From NCBI RefSeq assembly GCF_022458865.1, contig NZ_JAJNMU010000019.1, positions 1 to 64,000 of the forward strand: a stretch of DNA of 64,000 bases. The letters run 5' to 3'. Made by a program: the position numbers and the translations under genes. Of the stretch, positions 1-8,003 are shown one piece after another (the first letter of the stretch is position 1; every line of letters starts with the position of its first letter). The DNA is from Paenibacillus periandrae (GTDB taxonomy: Bacteria > Bacillota > Bacilli > Paenibacillales > NBRC-103111). The notes under the pieces are model-generated. The model was not told where the DNA came from. It worked only from the letters and a program-made list of their open reading frames with translations, and ran no database searches.

Positions 1-1
1 T

Positions 2-91
2 CGTTTTACACGGTTGCTTGGACTCGATAACCTTCCTGATGAATGGAAGGTTCACATTCAGTGGATACTTTCCAAGCCATTTGGGACATAG
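2..91 (+). CDS. Possible 3' end of a gene entering from the left edge (partial)
   Basis: An open frame runs in from the window edge and stops at a TAG ending at 91. Its last 29 codons include the stretch LPDEWKVHIQW. The tail is too short to assign to a family. The perfect hairpin about 130 bases downstream would be a sensible terminator for it, but nothing else supports coding. It could also be non-coding sequence. Confidence 0.25.
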   Translation, partial: RFTRLLGLDNLPDEWKVHIQWILSKPFGT

Positions 92-219
92 GTTGGTTTT
101 CCACTAAATGGTTAATCAACAGGCGTGATAATGTAACAGTTGTTTTCTGAAAAGGCATCTGAGGTGACGGAAAATGAGCATATTTAAACGTCTTGCAAAG
201 ATTGATTATAAATAAGGAT

Positions 220-261
220 AAAAGAGACATTCAAACTATGGTCAGTTTGAATGTCTCTTTT
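220..261. terminator. Perfect 17-bp hairpin, bidirectional terminator
   Basis: The arms at 220-236 and 245-261 pair perfectly over 17 bases around an 8-nt loop, starting with an A-run and ending with a T-run, so the structure can terminate transcription from either side. It lies between the left-edge sequence and the 3' end of the leftward YhcH-type gene. Confidence 0.75.
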
Positions 262-334
262 ATCGTCAATCAAGGGCATTGCACCCCAAAGGGGAATCCG
301 TTATCTATAAATGGATGGCCTTTTGCTTTGTGTG

Positions 335-793
335 TCATAGCCAATCGAGCGCGACCTTCACGACGAGCTTCCTCACCGGGAGAGAATCCTGCACTGATAT
401 GCAGGCCATATGGACGTCCTGCGGTGCCAAAATGGTAAAGTAGCCCTCAGACAGCTCGAAAAAGCTGCCATCCCCGCTGTATAAGGCATAGTCCAGCTTC
501 TCGTCATAGGCTTGGGATACCTCCATGCGATCTATCGGTGATACACCCATAAGCTCAGTACCGCGGGTTACATACTGGACATCGATGTAACGGAGATGTG
601 CTTCCCACACTCCCGCATCAAGCGGTCTGCTGTCATATTCCTGTACAAGTACAAACATCTGTTCACCCTCAAACTCATACTTGCCCGGCTTCAAAGCCGC
701 TGCCTCTTCACTTTGAAGAAATTCCAGCGCCTTGGTTATTCCTGGATTCAACCCGTAGTAGCTTGCTGCGCGGCTCATTTTATCGAATATCAT
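335..793 (-). CDS. YhcH/YjgK/YiaL family protein (DUF386)
   Basis: A 152-residue protein of the EbgC/YhcH/YiaL cupin-like family, whose members occur in sugar and sialic-acid operons and are thought to act as small metal-dependent sugar isomerases or anomerases. The central stretch WEAHLRYIDVQYV and the later ILAPQDVHMACI carry the conserved histidines and acidic residues of the family. The length is typical. The start has GAGGAG nine bases upstream. It follows the HpcH/HpaI aldolase by 24 bases on the same strand, so the two are probably one operon for sugar-acid handling, facing away from the ABC transporter operon. The substrate cannot be read from sequence. Confidence 0.85.
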   Translation of the reverse strand: MIFDKMSRAASYYGLNPGITKALEFLQSEEAAALKPGKYEFEGEQMFVLVQEYDSRPLDAGVWEAHLRYIDVQYVTRGTELMGVSPIDRMEVSQAYDEKLDYALYSGDGSFFELSEGYFTILAPQDVHMACISVQDSLPVRKLVVKVALDWL

Positions 794-817
794 CGTATCG
801 TTCTCCTCTGTTCATCT

Positions 818-1630
818 TTAAATAGAAATACTCTCGGTCTCGCCTGTCGGCTGATCGCCGAGCGCCGCTTTGATCGTGCTCAGATCCTTGCCCAAATACT
901 CAATAAATGTGGTGATATCCGAGCTTTGAATGATCAGGTTCAACCCACGTCGAGCCCATTCGATTTGCCGCTCCGTTCCGATCCAGTAATGAATACCCGC
1001 TCCAATTCCGCGGCTTCGCGCCTTGTCGATAATTTCTTCGACGGCCTTCAGGAAAACAGGATTGTCATATTGCTCCGGCACATTCAGATTGCAGGACAGA
1101 TCATGAGGACCAATCAGAACCGCATCGATATCCGGTACCTGGAGAATGTCGTCCAGAGCCTCCATGGCGGGCTTGCTCTCAATATTAATGATCAACAGGT
1201 TATGCTTGTTGTAATCCTGAATATAACGTTCCAGTTCCCCATCGCAGGCTTCGGTCCCGTTAAGGATGTTTTCCAGCTTTTGCCCACGCAGCGGACGGTA
1301 TTTGACAGCGCCGCGCAAGGCTTGGACCTGTTCTACCGTTTCTACATAAGGAACGATAACGCCGTTAGCGCCTCCGTCCAGCACCATCGTCGCAGCGTAC
1401 GGATCAGGAGAAGGAATGCGTACGATCGGAGCAAGTCCGAGCGCTTTATAAGCCTGGCACATCCATGACAGCTCATGCCGGTCGATACTGATATGTTCGG
1501 TATCGATAAATACAAAATCCATGCCCAGACTGCCGATGTGCCCAGGCAGCTTTGGAGAGTTTGAGGTAATCAGGGTGCCATATACCCGTGTTCCACGGGA
1601 CAGAGCCTCTTGCAGTTCCACAGCATTCAT
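818..1630 (-). CDS. HpcH/HpaI family aldolase
   Basis: A 270-residue class II pyruvate aldolase of the HpcH/HpaI/citrate-lyase-beta family, which cleaves 2-keto-3-deoxy or 4-hydroxy-2-keto acids to pyruvate plus an aldehyde. Visible family features are FVFIDTEH near residue 40, the GANGVIVPYVE segment near residue 115 and the IGPHDLS segment near residue 195, which in relatives contribute metal and substrate ligands. The start is an ATG preceded by AAGGAGG. It lies first in a leftward pair with the YhcH-type gene, divergent from a sugar ABC transporter, which suggests a role in breaking down an imported sugar acid. The exact substrate is unknown. Confidence 0.88.
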   Translation of the reverse strand: MNAVELQEALSRGTRVYGTLITSNSPKLPGHIGSLGMDFVFIDTEHISIDRHELSWMCQAYKALGLAPIVRIPSPDPYAATMVLDGGANGVIVPYVETVEQVQALRGAVKYRPLRGQKLENILNGTEACDGELERYIQDYNKHNLLIINIESKPAMEALDDILQVPDIDAVLIGPHDLSCNLNVPEQYDNPVFLKAVEEIIDKARSRGIGAGIHYWIGTERQIEWARRGLNLIIQSSDITTFIEYLGKDLSTIKAALGDQPTGETESISI

Positions 1631-1704
1631 AAAAGTAAACCTCCTTCGGAAGATAGCTTGATTGTAGATTCGTGTCCTTGTGGCGTCAATCGTCCAATTT
1701 TCCA

Positions 1705-1772
1705 GACTGTTTCAGATTTCGTCCTCTGCCGCAAGGGCGATAAACGAAACAAGGTGGATTTTTGAAACAGTC
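1705..1772. promoter_or_regulatory. Inverted repeat in the divergent promoter region
   Basis: Two exact 10-base arms, GACTGTTTCA at 1705-1714 and TGAAACAGTC at 1763-1772, face each other in the 259-base gap between the leftward aldolase and the rightward ABC operon. GAAAC also recurs near 1746 and 1788. The position suits an operator for the AraC-type regulator encoded downstream, but this is inferred only from place and symmetry. Confidence 0.4.
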
Positions 1773-1889
1773 GGAGCAGGGTAGAAAAATGAAACTTTTG
1801 GGCATGGAATGGATGTATCAGAGCGGTGCAGACGGCTGTTAGTATAAAAGCACAGCCGCACCACAACAAGGACAAAGGAGGAAAGACAA

Positions 1890-2861
1890 GTGGCGGGAAA
1901 AGCATTATCAGAGACGGTTAAGGTTAACAAGTCAGGCAGAAAAACAGTTTCGGCTCTGATTATGGATCGGCTGAAGCTGATCGGGCAGGGCAAGTACTTA
2001 TATGCAATGCTGCTGCTGCCGGCGGTATATTTTATCGTATTCAAGTACGGCTCGATGTTTGGTTTATTGATTGCTTTTGAAAACTATAATTTCGTCAAGG
2101 GGGTGTTTGGAAGCGAGTGGGTCGGACTGCTGCATTTTCGCGATTTTATGTCGGATCCTTACTTTTGGAAGCTGGTGCGCAATACGGTGCTGCTGAATGT
2201 ATGGATGATGGTCTTTTACTTTCCGACTCCGATTTTGCTCGCTCTGCTGTTGAATGAGGCAAGAATCGGGCTGTTCAAGAAGTTTGCCCAGACCGTCAGC
2301 TACCTGCCGCATTTTCTGTCCACAGTGGTCGTGTGCGGGATGGTGATCAACTTTTTGTCCAACGAAGGAATGATCAATCGTCTTCTTGGGCTTGTTGGTC
2401 TGGAACCGTATTCATTCCTGATGGATGCCAACTGGTTCCGCAGCATCTATATCGGCTCTGAAATATGGCAAGGTATCGGCTGGGGCTCGATTATATATTT
2501 GGCTGCGTTAACTGCCGTGGACCCTCAGCTCTATGAAGCGGCTACTATGGATGGTGCCAGCCGTATCCAGCAAATCCGCCATATTACGCTGCCTGGAATT
2601 GCCTCCGTCATTACTGTCATGTTCCTGCTAAATCTCGGCAACGTAATGTCGATTGGGTACGAGAAAATTTTGCTGCTGTACACAGGTCCGACCTATGAAA
2701 CCGCGGATGTGATCTCGACTTATGTGTACAGAAGAGGGCTGCTGGGCAATGATTTTAGCTATGCAACGGCGGTTGAGCTGTTCCAGTCGGTGATCGCACT
2801 GTGCTTCGTCGTGCTGGCCAACCGGTTTGCCCGAAAGGTGAGTGAAACAAGCTTATGGTAA
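1890..2861 (+). CDS. Carbohydrate ABC transporter permease, LplB type
   Basis: A 323-residue inner-membrane permease of the LplB/MalF-like family, forming one half of the channel of a binding-protein-dependent sugar importer. It has six likely membrane helices and the EAA loop EAATMDGASRIQQIRHITLP near residue 215, which contacts an ATPase. The start is GTG with AAAGGAGG upstream. It overlaps the next permease by a few bases, so the two are translationally coupled. No ATPase gene is present here, as is usual for Bacillota systems served by a shared MsmX-type ATPase. The substrate is probably an oligosaccharide or glycoside, given the neighbouring hydrolase-like gene. Confidence 0.92.
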   Translation: MAGKALSETVKVNKSGRKTVSALIMDRLKLIGQGKYLYAMLLLPAVYFIVFKYGSMFGLLIAFENYNFVKGVFGSEWVGLLHFRDFMSDPYFWKLVRNTVLLNVWMMVFYFPTPILLALLLNEARIGLFKKFAQTVSYLPHFLSTVVVCGMVINFLSNEGMINRLLGLVGLEPYSFLMDANWFRSIYIGSEIWQGIGWGSIIYLAALTAVDPQLYEAATMDGASRIQQIRHITLPGIASVITVMFLLNLGNVMSIGYEKILLLYTGPTYETADVISTYVYRRGLLGNDFSYATAVELFQSVIALCFVVLANRFARKVSETSLW

Positions 2862-3784
2862 ATACAAATTCGGGGCATGGCGGGAAAGCGGGATTGTCAT
2901 CCTTCAGAAAGAGTGGTCTCAAGCAGCTGTCGGCAGGCTCACTGCTGTTCGATTGCGTCATCTACGCGCTGCTGCTGGCCATGATTCTCGTTTTTCTCTA
3001 CCCGATCTATTACATGGCAGTCGTATCGGTCAGCAACGGGATGAATGTGATCAGGGGAGAGGTTAAGTGGTTTCCAATTGGCTTCAATCTGGAAGCCTAC
3101 AAAATGATTCTTTCCGACAAATCGATTATTCGTTCCTATGGTAATACCCTGCTGTATACATCGGTTGGAACGTTTATCAATGTCGCAGCGACGGCTTTAT
3201 GCGCCTACCCGCTATCACGCAGCAAGCTGTATGGAAGAGGCCTGTTCACATTGCTGATCATTATCACGATGCTATTTCACGGTGGGATGATTCCCTCGTA
3301 TCTGGTTGTGAACACCTTGAACATGACCAACAGCATTTGGGCGATTGTGATTCCTCCGGCGATTAACGTGTGGTATATGATCATCATGAGAACCTTTTTT
3401 CAAAATATCCCGAATGAGATTCATGAATCCGCTTTTATAGACGGGGCAAATGATTTACTGGTGTTTGTGCGGATTGTGCTACCATTATCCATGCCGGTGA
3501 TTGCGACCATGACGATGTTTTATGCGGTGTGGCATTGGAACAGCTTTTTCCCGGCGATGATCTATTTGTTTGACAGTGAGCTGTATCCGGTACAGATTAT
3601 TATGCGCAGCATGCTGATTGATGGCAGTGTGGGCAACAATGATCCGGCCCGTGATTTGACGACCATCCAGACGAATATGAAATATGCGGTCATCATCGTT
3701 ACCATTCTTCCCATTATTATGGTATATCCGTTTATACAAAAATATTTTGTGCAAGGGGCGATGGTCGGGTCGCTCAAAGGATAA
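2855..3784 (+). CDS. Carbohydrate ABC transporter permease, LplC type
   Basis: A 309-residue partner permease of the LplC/MalG-like family. It has a cytoplasmic N-terminus, about six membrane helices and the EAA-type loop ESAFIDGANDLLVFVRIVLP near residue 195, and it ends in the family-typical short basic/glycine tail. The ATG lies inside the 3' end of the first permease. Together with the upstream permease and the following lipoprotein it makes a complete importer except for the ATPase. An unusual order is seen here: the binding protein comes after both permeases. Confidence 0.92.
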   Translation: MVNTNSGHGGKAGLSSFRKSGLKQLSAGSLLFDCVIYALLLAMILVFLYPIYYMAVVSVSNGMNVIRGEVKWFPIGFNLEAYKMILSDKSIIRSYGNTLLYTSVGTFINVAATALCAYPLSRSKLYGRGLFTLLIIITMLFHGGMIPSYLVVNTLNMTNSIWAIVIPPAINVWYMIIMRTFFQNIPNEIHESAFIDGANDLLVFVRIVLPLSMPVIATMTMFYAVWHWNSFFPAMIYLFDSELYPVQIIMRSMLIDGSVGNNDPARDLTTIQTNMKYAVIIVTILPIIMVYPFIQKYFVQGAMVGSLKG

Positions 3785-3844
3785 CAGCAGACAGCTGCTG
3801 GCGGTTTCACAGAAGGTTTTGACCATTAATCAGGAGGGGTTCCT

Positions 3845-5452
3845 ATGCAATCCAATAAGCTTCATTCCAAAAAGAAAATTATGTTGATGTCCTGCCTTTG
3901 TATCACGCTATTGGGGGCGGCGGCTTGCTCATCCAATCAAGGAGGCAAACAGGCAAACGGCAATACGCCGGCCGGAACTGGCGGGGAAAAGGCTGGCGGT
4001 AAGCTGCTGGCCGAGCCGATCACGTTTAAGGTAATGACCGTGGATTCCTCACCGCAAATCGTCAAGGATGCGCCAGTGTTCAAGCATATATTCGATAAAA
4101 CGAATGTCAAAATCGAGCTGGAGCCAGTGCCAAGTGCCAATTATGATCAGAAAGCCCAGACGCTGATCGCCACTAATAACCTGCCTGACATCACACGTAT
4201 TCCTAACGGAAAGCCATACTTCAACGAAGCGGCCAAAAACGGGATGTTTCTGCCGATTTCGGATTATCTGGATTATGCTCCCAACATTAAACGGCTGATG
4301 AAGGAAAATAAGGAGATCGGCAAAGGCGAAGTCAACGGCAAGCTCTACGGGTTCCCGCTGCTCGGCCAATGGAAGCTGCAATTGGCGCAGGCTCCAATGA
4401 TTCGGATGGATCTCTTGAAGGAGCAAAATCTGGAGGTTCCCAAAACCTTCGACGATCTATACAAGGTGCTTAAAAAATTAAAAGAGGCGTACCCGGATAA
4501 AATTCCATTTACGAATCGTGAGGGTGCGGCGAATCTGCTGACCTCAATGGGCTTTGGCATGGGCTCGGGCTTCAAAATTTATTATGATCCGAATGTCGAA
4601 GGCGGAAAATATGTATATGGACCGTCTCGTCCAGAGTTCAAGGCACCGCTCGAATATCTCAATAAGCTGTACAAGGAAAAGCTGCTGGATCCCGATTACG
4701 CCGTCAATACCGTTGACAATATGAAGGAAAAGCTCAGCTCGGGAAGAGCCTTGTTCTACTATGACAATAACAGCTTTGGCGATCAGTTCAATGCATCATT
4801 GAAGCCAGTTAGTCCGAAGGCGCAATTCGAGCTGCTTCTGCCGCTCAAAAATGATTTAGGTCAAACTCGAAATATTATGTACAAAAAGGATTGGCTGCAC
4901 CACTTTACGATTAATGCCAAAATAAAAAATCCACAAGCGGCAGTGAAATTCCTCGATTGGATGTATAGCGATGAAGGCACTTTGATTACCAATTACGGTA
5001 TCGAGGGTGAGCATTTCAAGCTGGAGGGTGGCAAGCCGGTCATTATGGACAGTATTATGAAGCAATTTGCCAATGCGAAGGACCCTTTCCGCAACATGCA
5101 AAATGCGCTTGGAATCGGCTTCCAAACGTTTACCTTAAATGTTGATGAGCATCCGATGGCAATCATGTCATCGCCTGATCTTGTTAGATGGAGCGAGATG
5201 ATTACGACAAAAAATGGCTATGTATCCGAGGTTGCCCCTCCACCGTTTACCGATTCCGAAATTGACAAGCTGAAAACGATTCTCTCCAAGGTGGATACCA
5301 TCGTTAATCAGGAGATTGACAAGTTCGTAATGGGAGCACGCCCAATGAGCGAATTCGACAGCTTTGCACAGAAGCTGAAGGAAAGCGGTGCGAGCGAGAT
5401 CGAAAAAATCTACAACGAGGCCAATGATCGTTACAAAAAGAGTAATCCCTAA
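3845..5452 (+). CDS. Extracellular solute-binding lipoprotein, LplA-like
   Basis: A 535-residue sugar-binding protein, long like other LplA-type proteins. It begins with a lipoprotein signal: basic N-terminus, hydrophobic stretch and lipobox LGAAACSS with the acylated Cys near residue 28, followed by a Gly/Asn-rich linker and the periplasmic-binding fold. The start has AGGAGGGG upstream. It would sit on the outer face of the membrane and deliver substrate to the two permeases just upstream. Nothing in the sequence fixes the ligand; the following GH20/GH67-like gene suggests a glycan fragment. Confidence 0.92.
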   Translation: MQSNKLHSKKKIMLMSCLCITLLGAAACSSNQGGKQANGNTPAGTGGEKAGGKLLAEPITFKVMTVDSSPQIVKDAPVFKHIFDKTNVKIELEPVPSANYDQKAQTLIATNNLPDITRIPNGKPYFNEAAKNGMFLPISDYLDYAPNIKRLMKENKEIGKGEVNGKLYGFPLLGQWKLQLAQAPMIRMDLLKEQNLEVPKTFDDLYKVLKKLKEAYPDKIPFTNREGAANLLTSMGFGMGSGFKIYYDPNVEGGKYVYGPSRPEFKAPLEYLNKLYKEKLLDPDYAVNTVDNMKEKLSSGRALFYYDNNSFGDQFNASLKPVSPKAQFELLLPLKNDLGQTRNIMYKKDWLHHFTINAKIKNPQAAVKFLDWMYSDEGTLITNYGIEGEHFKLEGGKPVIMDSIMKQFANAKDPFRNMQNALGIGFQTFTLNVDEHPMAIMSSPDLVRWSEMITTKNGYVSEVAPPPFTDSEIDKLKTILSKVDTIVNQEIDKFVMGARPMSEFDSFAQKLKESGASEIEKIYNEANDRYKKSNP

Positions 5453-5504
5453 CACTAGAAGGCACTCAAAAATACAAATCCAATAGGAAAAGAAGGGGAT
5501 ATAA

Positions 5505-7910
5505 ATGAAAGCGGTTATTGAATTATCCGCAGCCCGCGTTGTTGCTTCCTCGGAAGCCCGCGGACCTGAAGCCAAAGCGATACAGGTATTGATTGAGGAG
5601 GTAGCGAAGCGTACTGGAATAACCTGGACACAGTTGGACAGCTTGCCATCCGAGCTTCAGCAGCAGCCGCTGATTATCGCGGGCACAGTCGCAGGCCTGG
5701 CTAGCCTTATCCTCCATAGGAGCGAGCTGGAGGCCGATATCGGCAGACTTCAGCCTGAAGGCTTCATTCTGCATGCAGCAGCACAAGCGGGAACGCCGAT
5801 TATCTATATCATCGGCAAGGATGCTCGCGGGGTTCTGTACGGCGTAGGGAGGTTTCTGCGCAAAGCGGTGATGAGGGAGCAGTCGATTGGCATGAGCGTC
5901 CAGACGCACATCGTGAGCTCCCCAAGCTTTCCGATCCGCGGCCACCAGCTTGGCTATCGTCCGAAGACGAACGCTTATGACGCCTGGAGCGTTGAGCAGT
6001 ATGAGCAGTACATCCGTGAGCTGGCGTTGTTCGGAGCAAATAGCATCGAAATTTTACCCCCGCGCACCGATGATGATGCGACAGGTCCGTTGATGAAGGT
6101 AGATCCACTCCAGATGATGATCCAGCTGTCAGCGATTATTGATTCGTATGGCTTGAAAGTATGGATCTGGTATCCCAATATGGCAGAGGATTATTCAGAT
6201 CCCGAAGTTCGCAGAGAAGAGCTGGCGGAGCGGGAGGAGATTTTCAGCAAGCTTTCGCGAATTGACGCCGTGATGATTCCTGGCAGCGATCCGGGTGGAA
6301 TGCATCCGGTTCCGCTGTTCGAATGGTCCGGGGAACTGTCGGAGCTGCTGCAGCGCTACCATCCGCAGGCGCGCATTTGGCTGTCTCCGCAGGTAATGAA
6401 ATATGAGCCAAGACCTTGGCTCGAGGCCTTTTATGAGCAGGTAAATCAAGAGCCTGAATGGCTTGGAGGCGTTGTGTACGGACCGCATATCGATGAGCTG
6501 CTGCCCGTTTACCGGGAACGGATCCCACAGAAATACCGGATTCGCCGTTATGAGGATATTACGCATAATTACCACTGCCAGTACCCGGTCGCGGATTGGG
6601 ATTTGGCATTGGCGATGACAGCGGCCCGCGAATCGTATAATCCGCGCCCCTTGGCAGAGAAGCATATCCATAACCAGTTTGCTGCATACGCCGATGGCAA
6701 CATATCGTACTCGGAAGGGATTAACGATGATGTGAACAAATTTGTGTGGAGCGACCAGGACTGGAATCCGGACACACCTGTGATTGAAACGCTTCGCGAC
6801 TTTGCCCGTCTGTTCATTGGCAGCGAGGTTGCTGAGGGTGTGGCTCAGGGACTGCTTGCTTTGGAGCAGAATTGGGTCGGACCGCTCATAATTAATGATC
6901 AGGTGGAGGTGACCTTACAGCAGTGGATGCAGATGGAGCAGGAGGGGGGGCCGCAGGTGCTGAACCAGTACCGCTTTCAAATGGGCTTGATCCGTGCCTA
7001 TTATGATGCTTACGTGAAGCGGCGGCTCATTTATGAAACGGAGCTGGAGCATAAAGCCAAGGATCTGCTGCGCGACGCTGGCAGATTGGGAAGCCTGAAT
7101 GCCGTGGAGCAAGCCGAGCGGGTTCTAGAGCAGGCCAACACGGCTCCGGTTGCTCAAGGCTACAAGCAGCGCTGCTGCGAGCTGGCCGATGAGTTGTTCG
7201 CCAATATCGGCTCCCAGCTTACCGTCGAACGTCATTTTGCGATTGCGGTTGATCGGGGAGCATTCATGGATACGATCGATGCCCCGCTGAACGATGCCAA
7301 TTGGCTGCGTACGCAATTCAGACTTATCCGCGGGCTGGATGATGAGCAGGCAAGGCTGCTTCATATCCGGCAGGCCTTGAGTCGGACGAATCCGGGTCCC
7401 GGCGGCAGCTACGACAATTTGGGCTCATACCGCAGTGCAGGCCGGGTAGATCCGGGTATGGGCGGTTATGAAGACCCCGGATATTTGTACTCACCACGGG
7501 TTGCACCGTCGATTTATTTGCTGAGAATGAACGAAGAGAAAAAGCACGCGTTAGGCGGCGTACCGCTTGCCTGGGCGCAGCATGTGAATGCGCTGGCGGA
7601 TACCCCTATTCATGCCACCTATCAGCATCTGGACCCGGATTCCGCCTATACCGTCAAAGTCGCCTATGTGGGCGATACGGTAGACGCCGAGCTGTCCCGG
7701 GATTGCTGGGTACGCTTGACAGTCAACGATCATTACGTACTTCAGGATGATATACATGTCCGGGAAGGCATGGTAACGATTCATGAGTCATCCATCCCGC
7801 AGGAGGCGTTAGCCGACGGACAAATTAAATTGACGTTCCAGCGTATAAGAGGGTTCAAGCGATTGAACGTTGCCGAAATCTGGATCATTCGTCAGCCGGT
7901 TCAGCTTTAG
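5505..7910 (+). CDS. GH20/GH67-like domain protein, putative glycoside hydrolase
   Basis: An 801-residue protein without a signal peptide, so it acts in the cytoplasm. Residues 1 to about 125 look like the alpha/beta domain preceding the barrel in GH20 and GH67 enzymes, including the DARGVLYGVGRFLR stretch. Then comes a barrel entry SFPIRGHQLGYR near residue 143 and acid-containing strands such as MIPGSDPGG and VVYGPHIDELLP. The C-terminal third (about 480-800) is helical then beta-rich and is not recognised. The catalytic acids cannot be assigned with certainty. It directly follows the ABC importer, so a role in hydrolysing the imported glycoside is reasonable. It may represent an uncharacterised hydrolase family. 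Confidence 0.6.
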   Translation: MKAVIELSAARVVASSEARGPEAKAIQVLIEEVAKRTGITWTQLDSLPSELQQQPLIIAGTVAGLASLILHRSELEADIGRLQPEGFILHAAAQAGTPIIYIIGKDARGVLYGVGRFLRKAVMREQSIGMSVQTHIVSSPSFPIRGHQLGYRPKTNAYDAWSVEQYEQYIRELALFGANSIEILPPRTDDDATGPLMKVDPLQMMIQLSAIIDSYGLKVWIWYPNMAEDYSDPEVRREELAEREEIFSKLSRIDAVMIPGSDPGGMHPVPLFEWSGELSELLQRYHPQARIWLSPQVMKYEPRPWLEAFYEQVNQEPEWLGGVVYGPHIDELLPVYRERIPQKYRIRRYEDITHNYHCQYPVADWDLALAMTAARESYNPRPLAEKHIHNQFAAYADGNISYSEGINDDVNKFVWSDQDWNPDTPVIETLRDFARLFIGSEVAEGVAQGLLALEQNWVGPLIINDQVEVTLQQWMQMEQEGGPQVLNQYRFQMGLIRAYYDAYVKRRLIYETELEHKAKDLLRDAGRLGSLNAVEQAERVLEQANTAPVAQGYKQRCCELADELFANIGSQLTVERHFAIAVDRGAFMDTIDAPLNDANWLRTQFRLIRGLDDEQARLLHIRQALSRTNPGPGGSYDNLGSYRSAGRVDPGMGGYEDPGYLYSPRVAPSIYLLRMNEEKKHALGGVPLAWAQHVNALADTPIHATYQHLDPDSAYTVKVAYVGDTVDAELSRDCWVRLTVNDHYVLQDDIHVREGMVTIHESSIPQEALADGQIKLTFQRIRGFKRLNVAEIWIIRQPVQL

Positions 7911-8003
7911 GCATTTACTTTCGTGCTCAGGATGCATTAGTATAAGCTTGACGGATATGAATCATCATGAATGGCTGCTTGGCAGCGGGAGGGGAAGATA
8001 CGA

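Noticed and set aside
174..215. 13-codon ORF (MSIFKRLAKIDYK) with GAGGTG upstream
   Set aside because: Too short to support as a gene without conservation; the site may be chance.
596..1468. 290-codon open frame opposite the HpcH/HpaI aldolase
   Set aside because: It is antisense to a gene with clear family motifs, and its own translation shows no recognisable domain.
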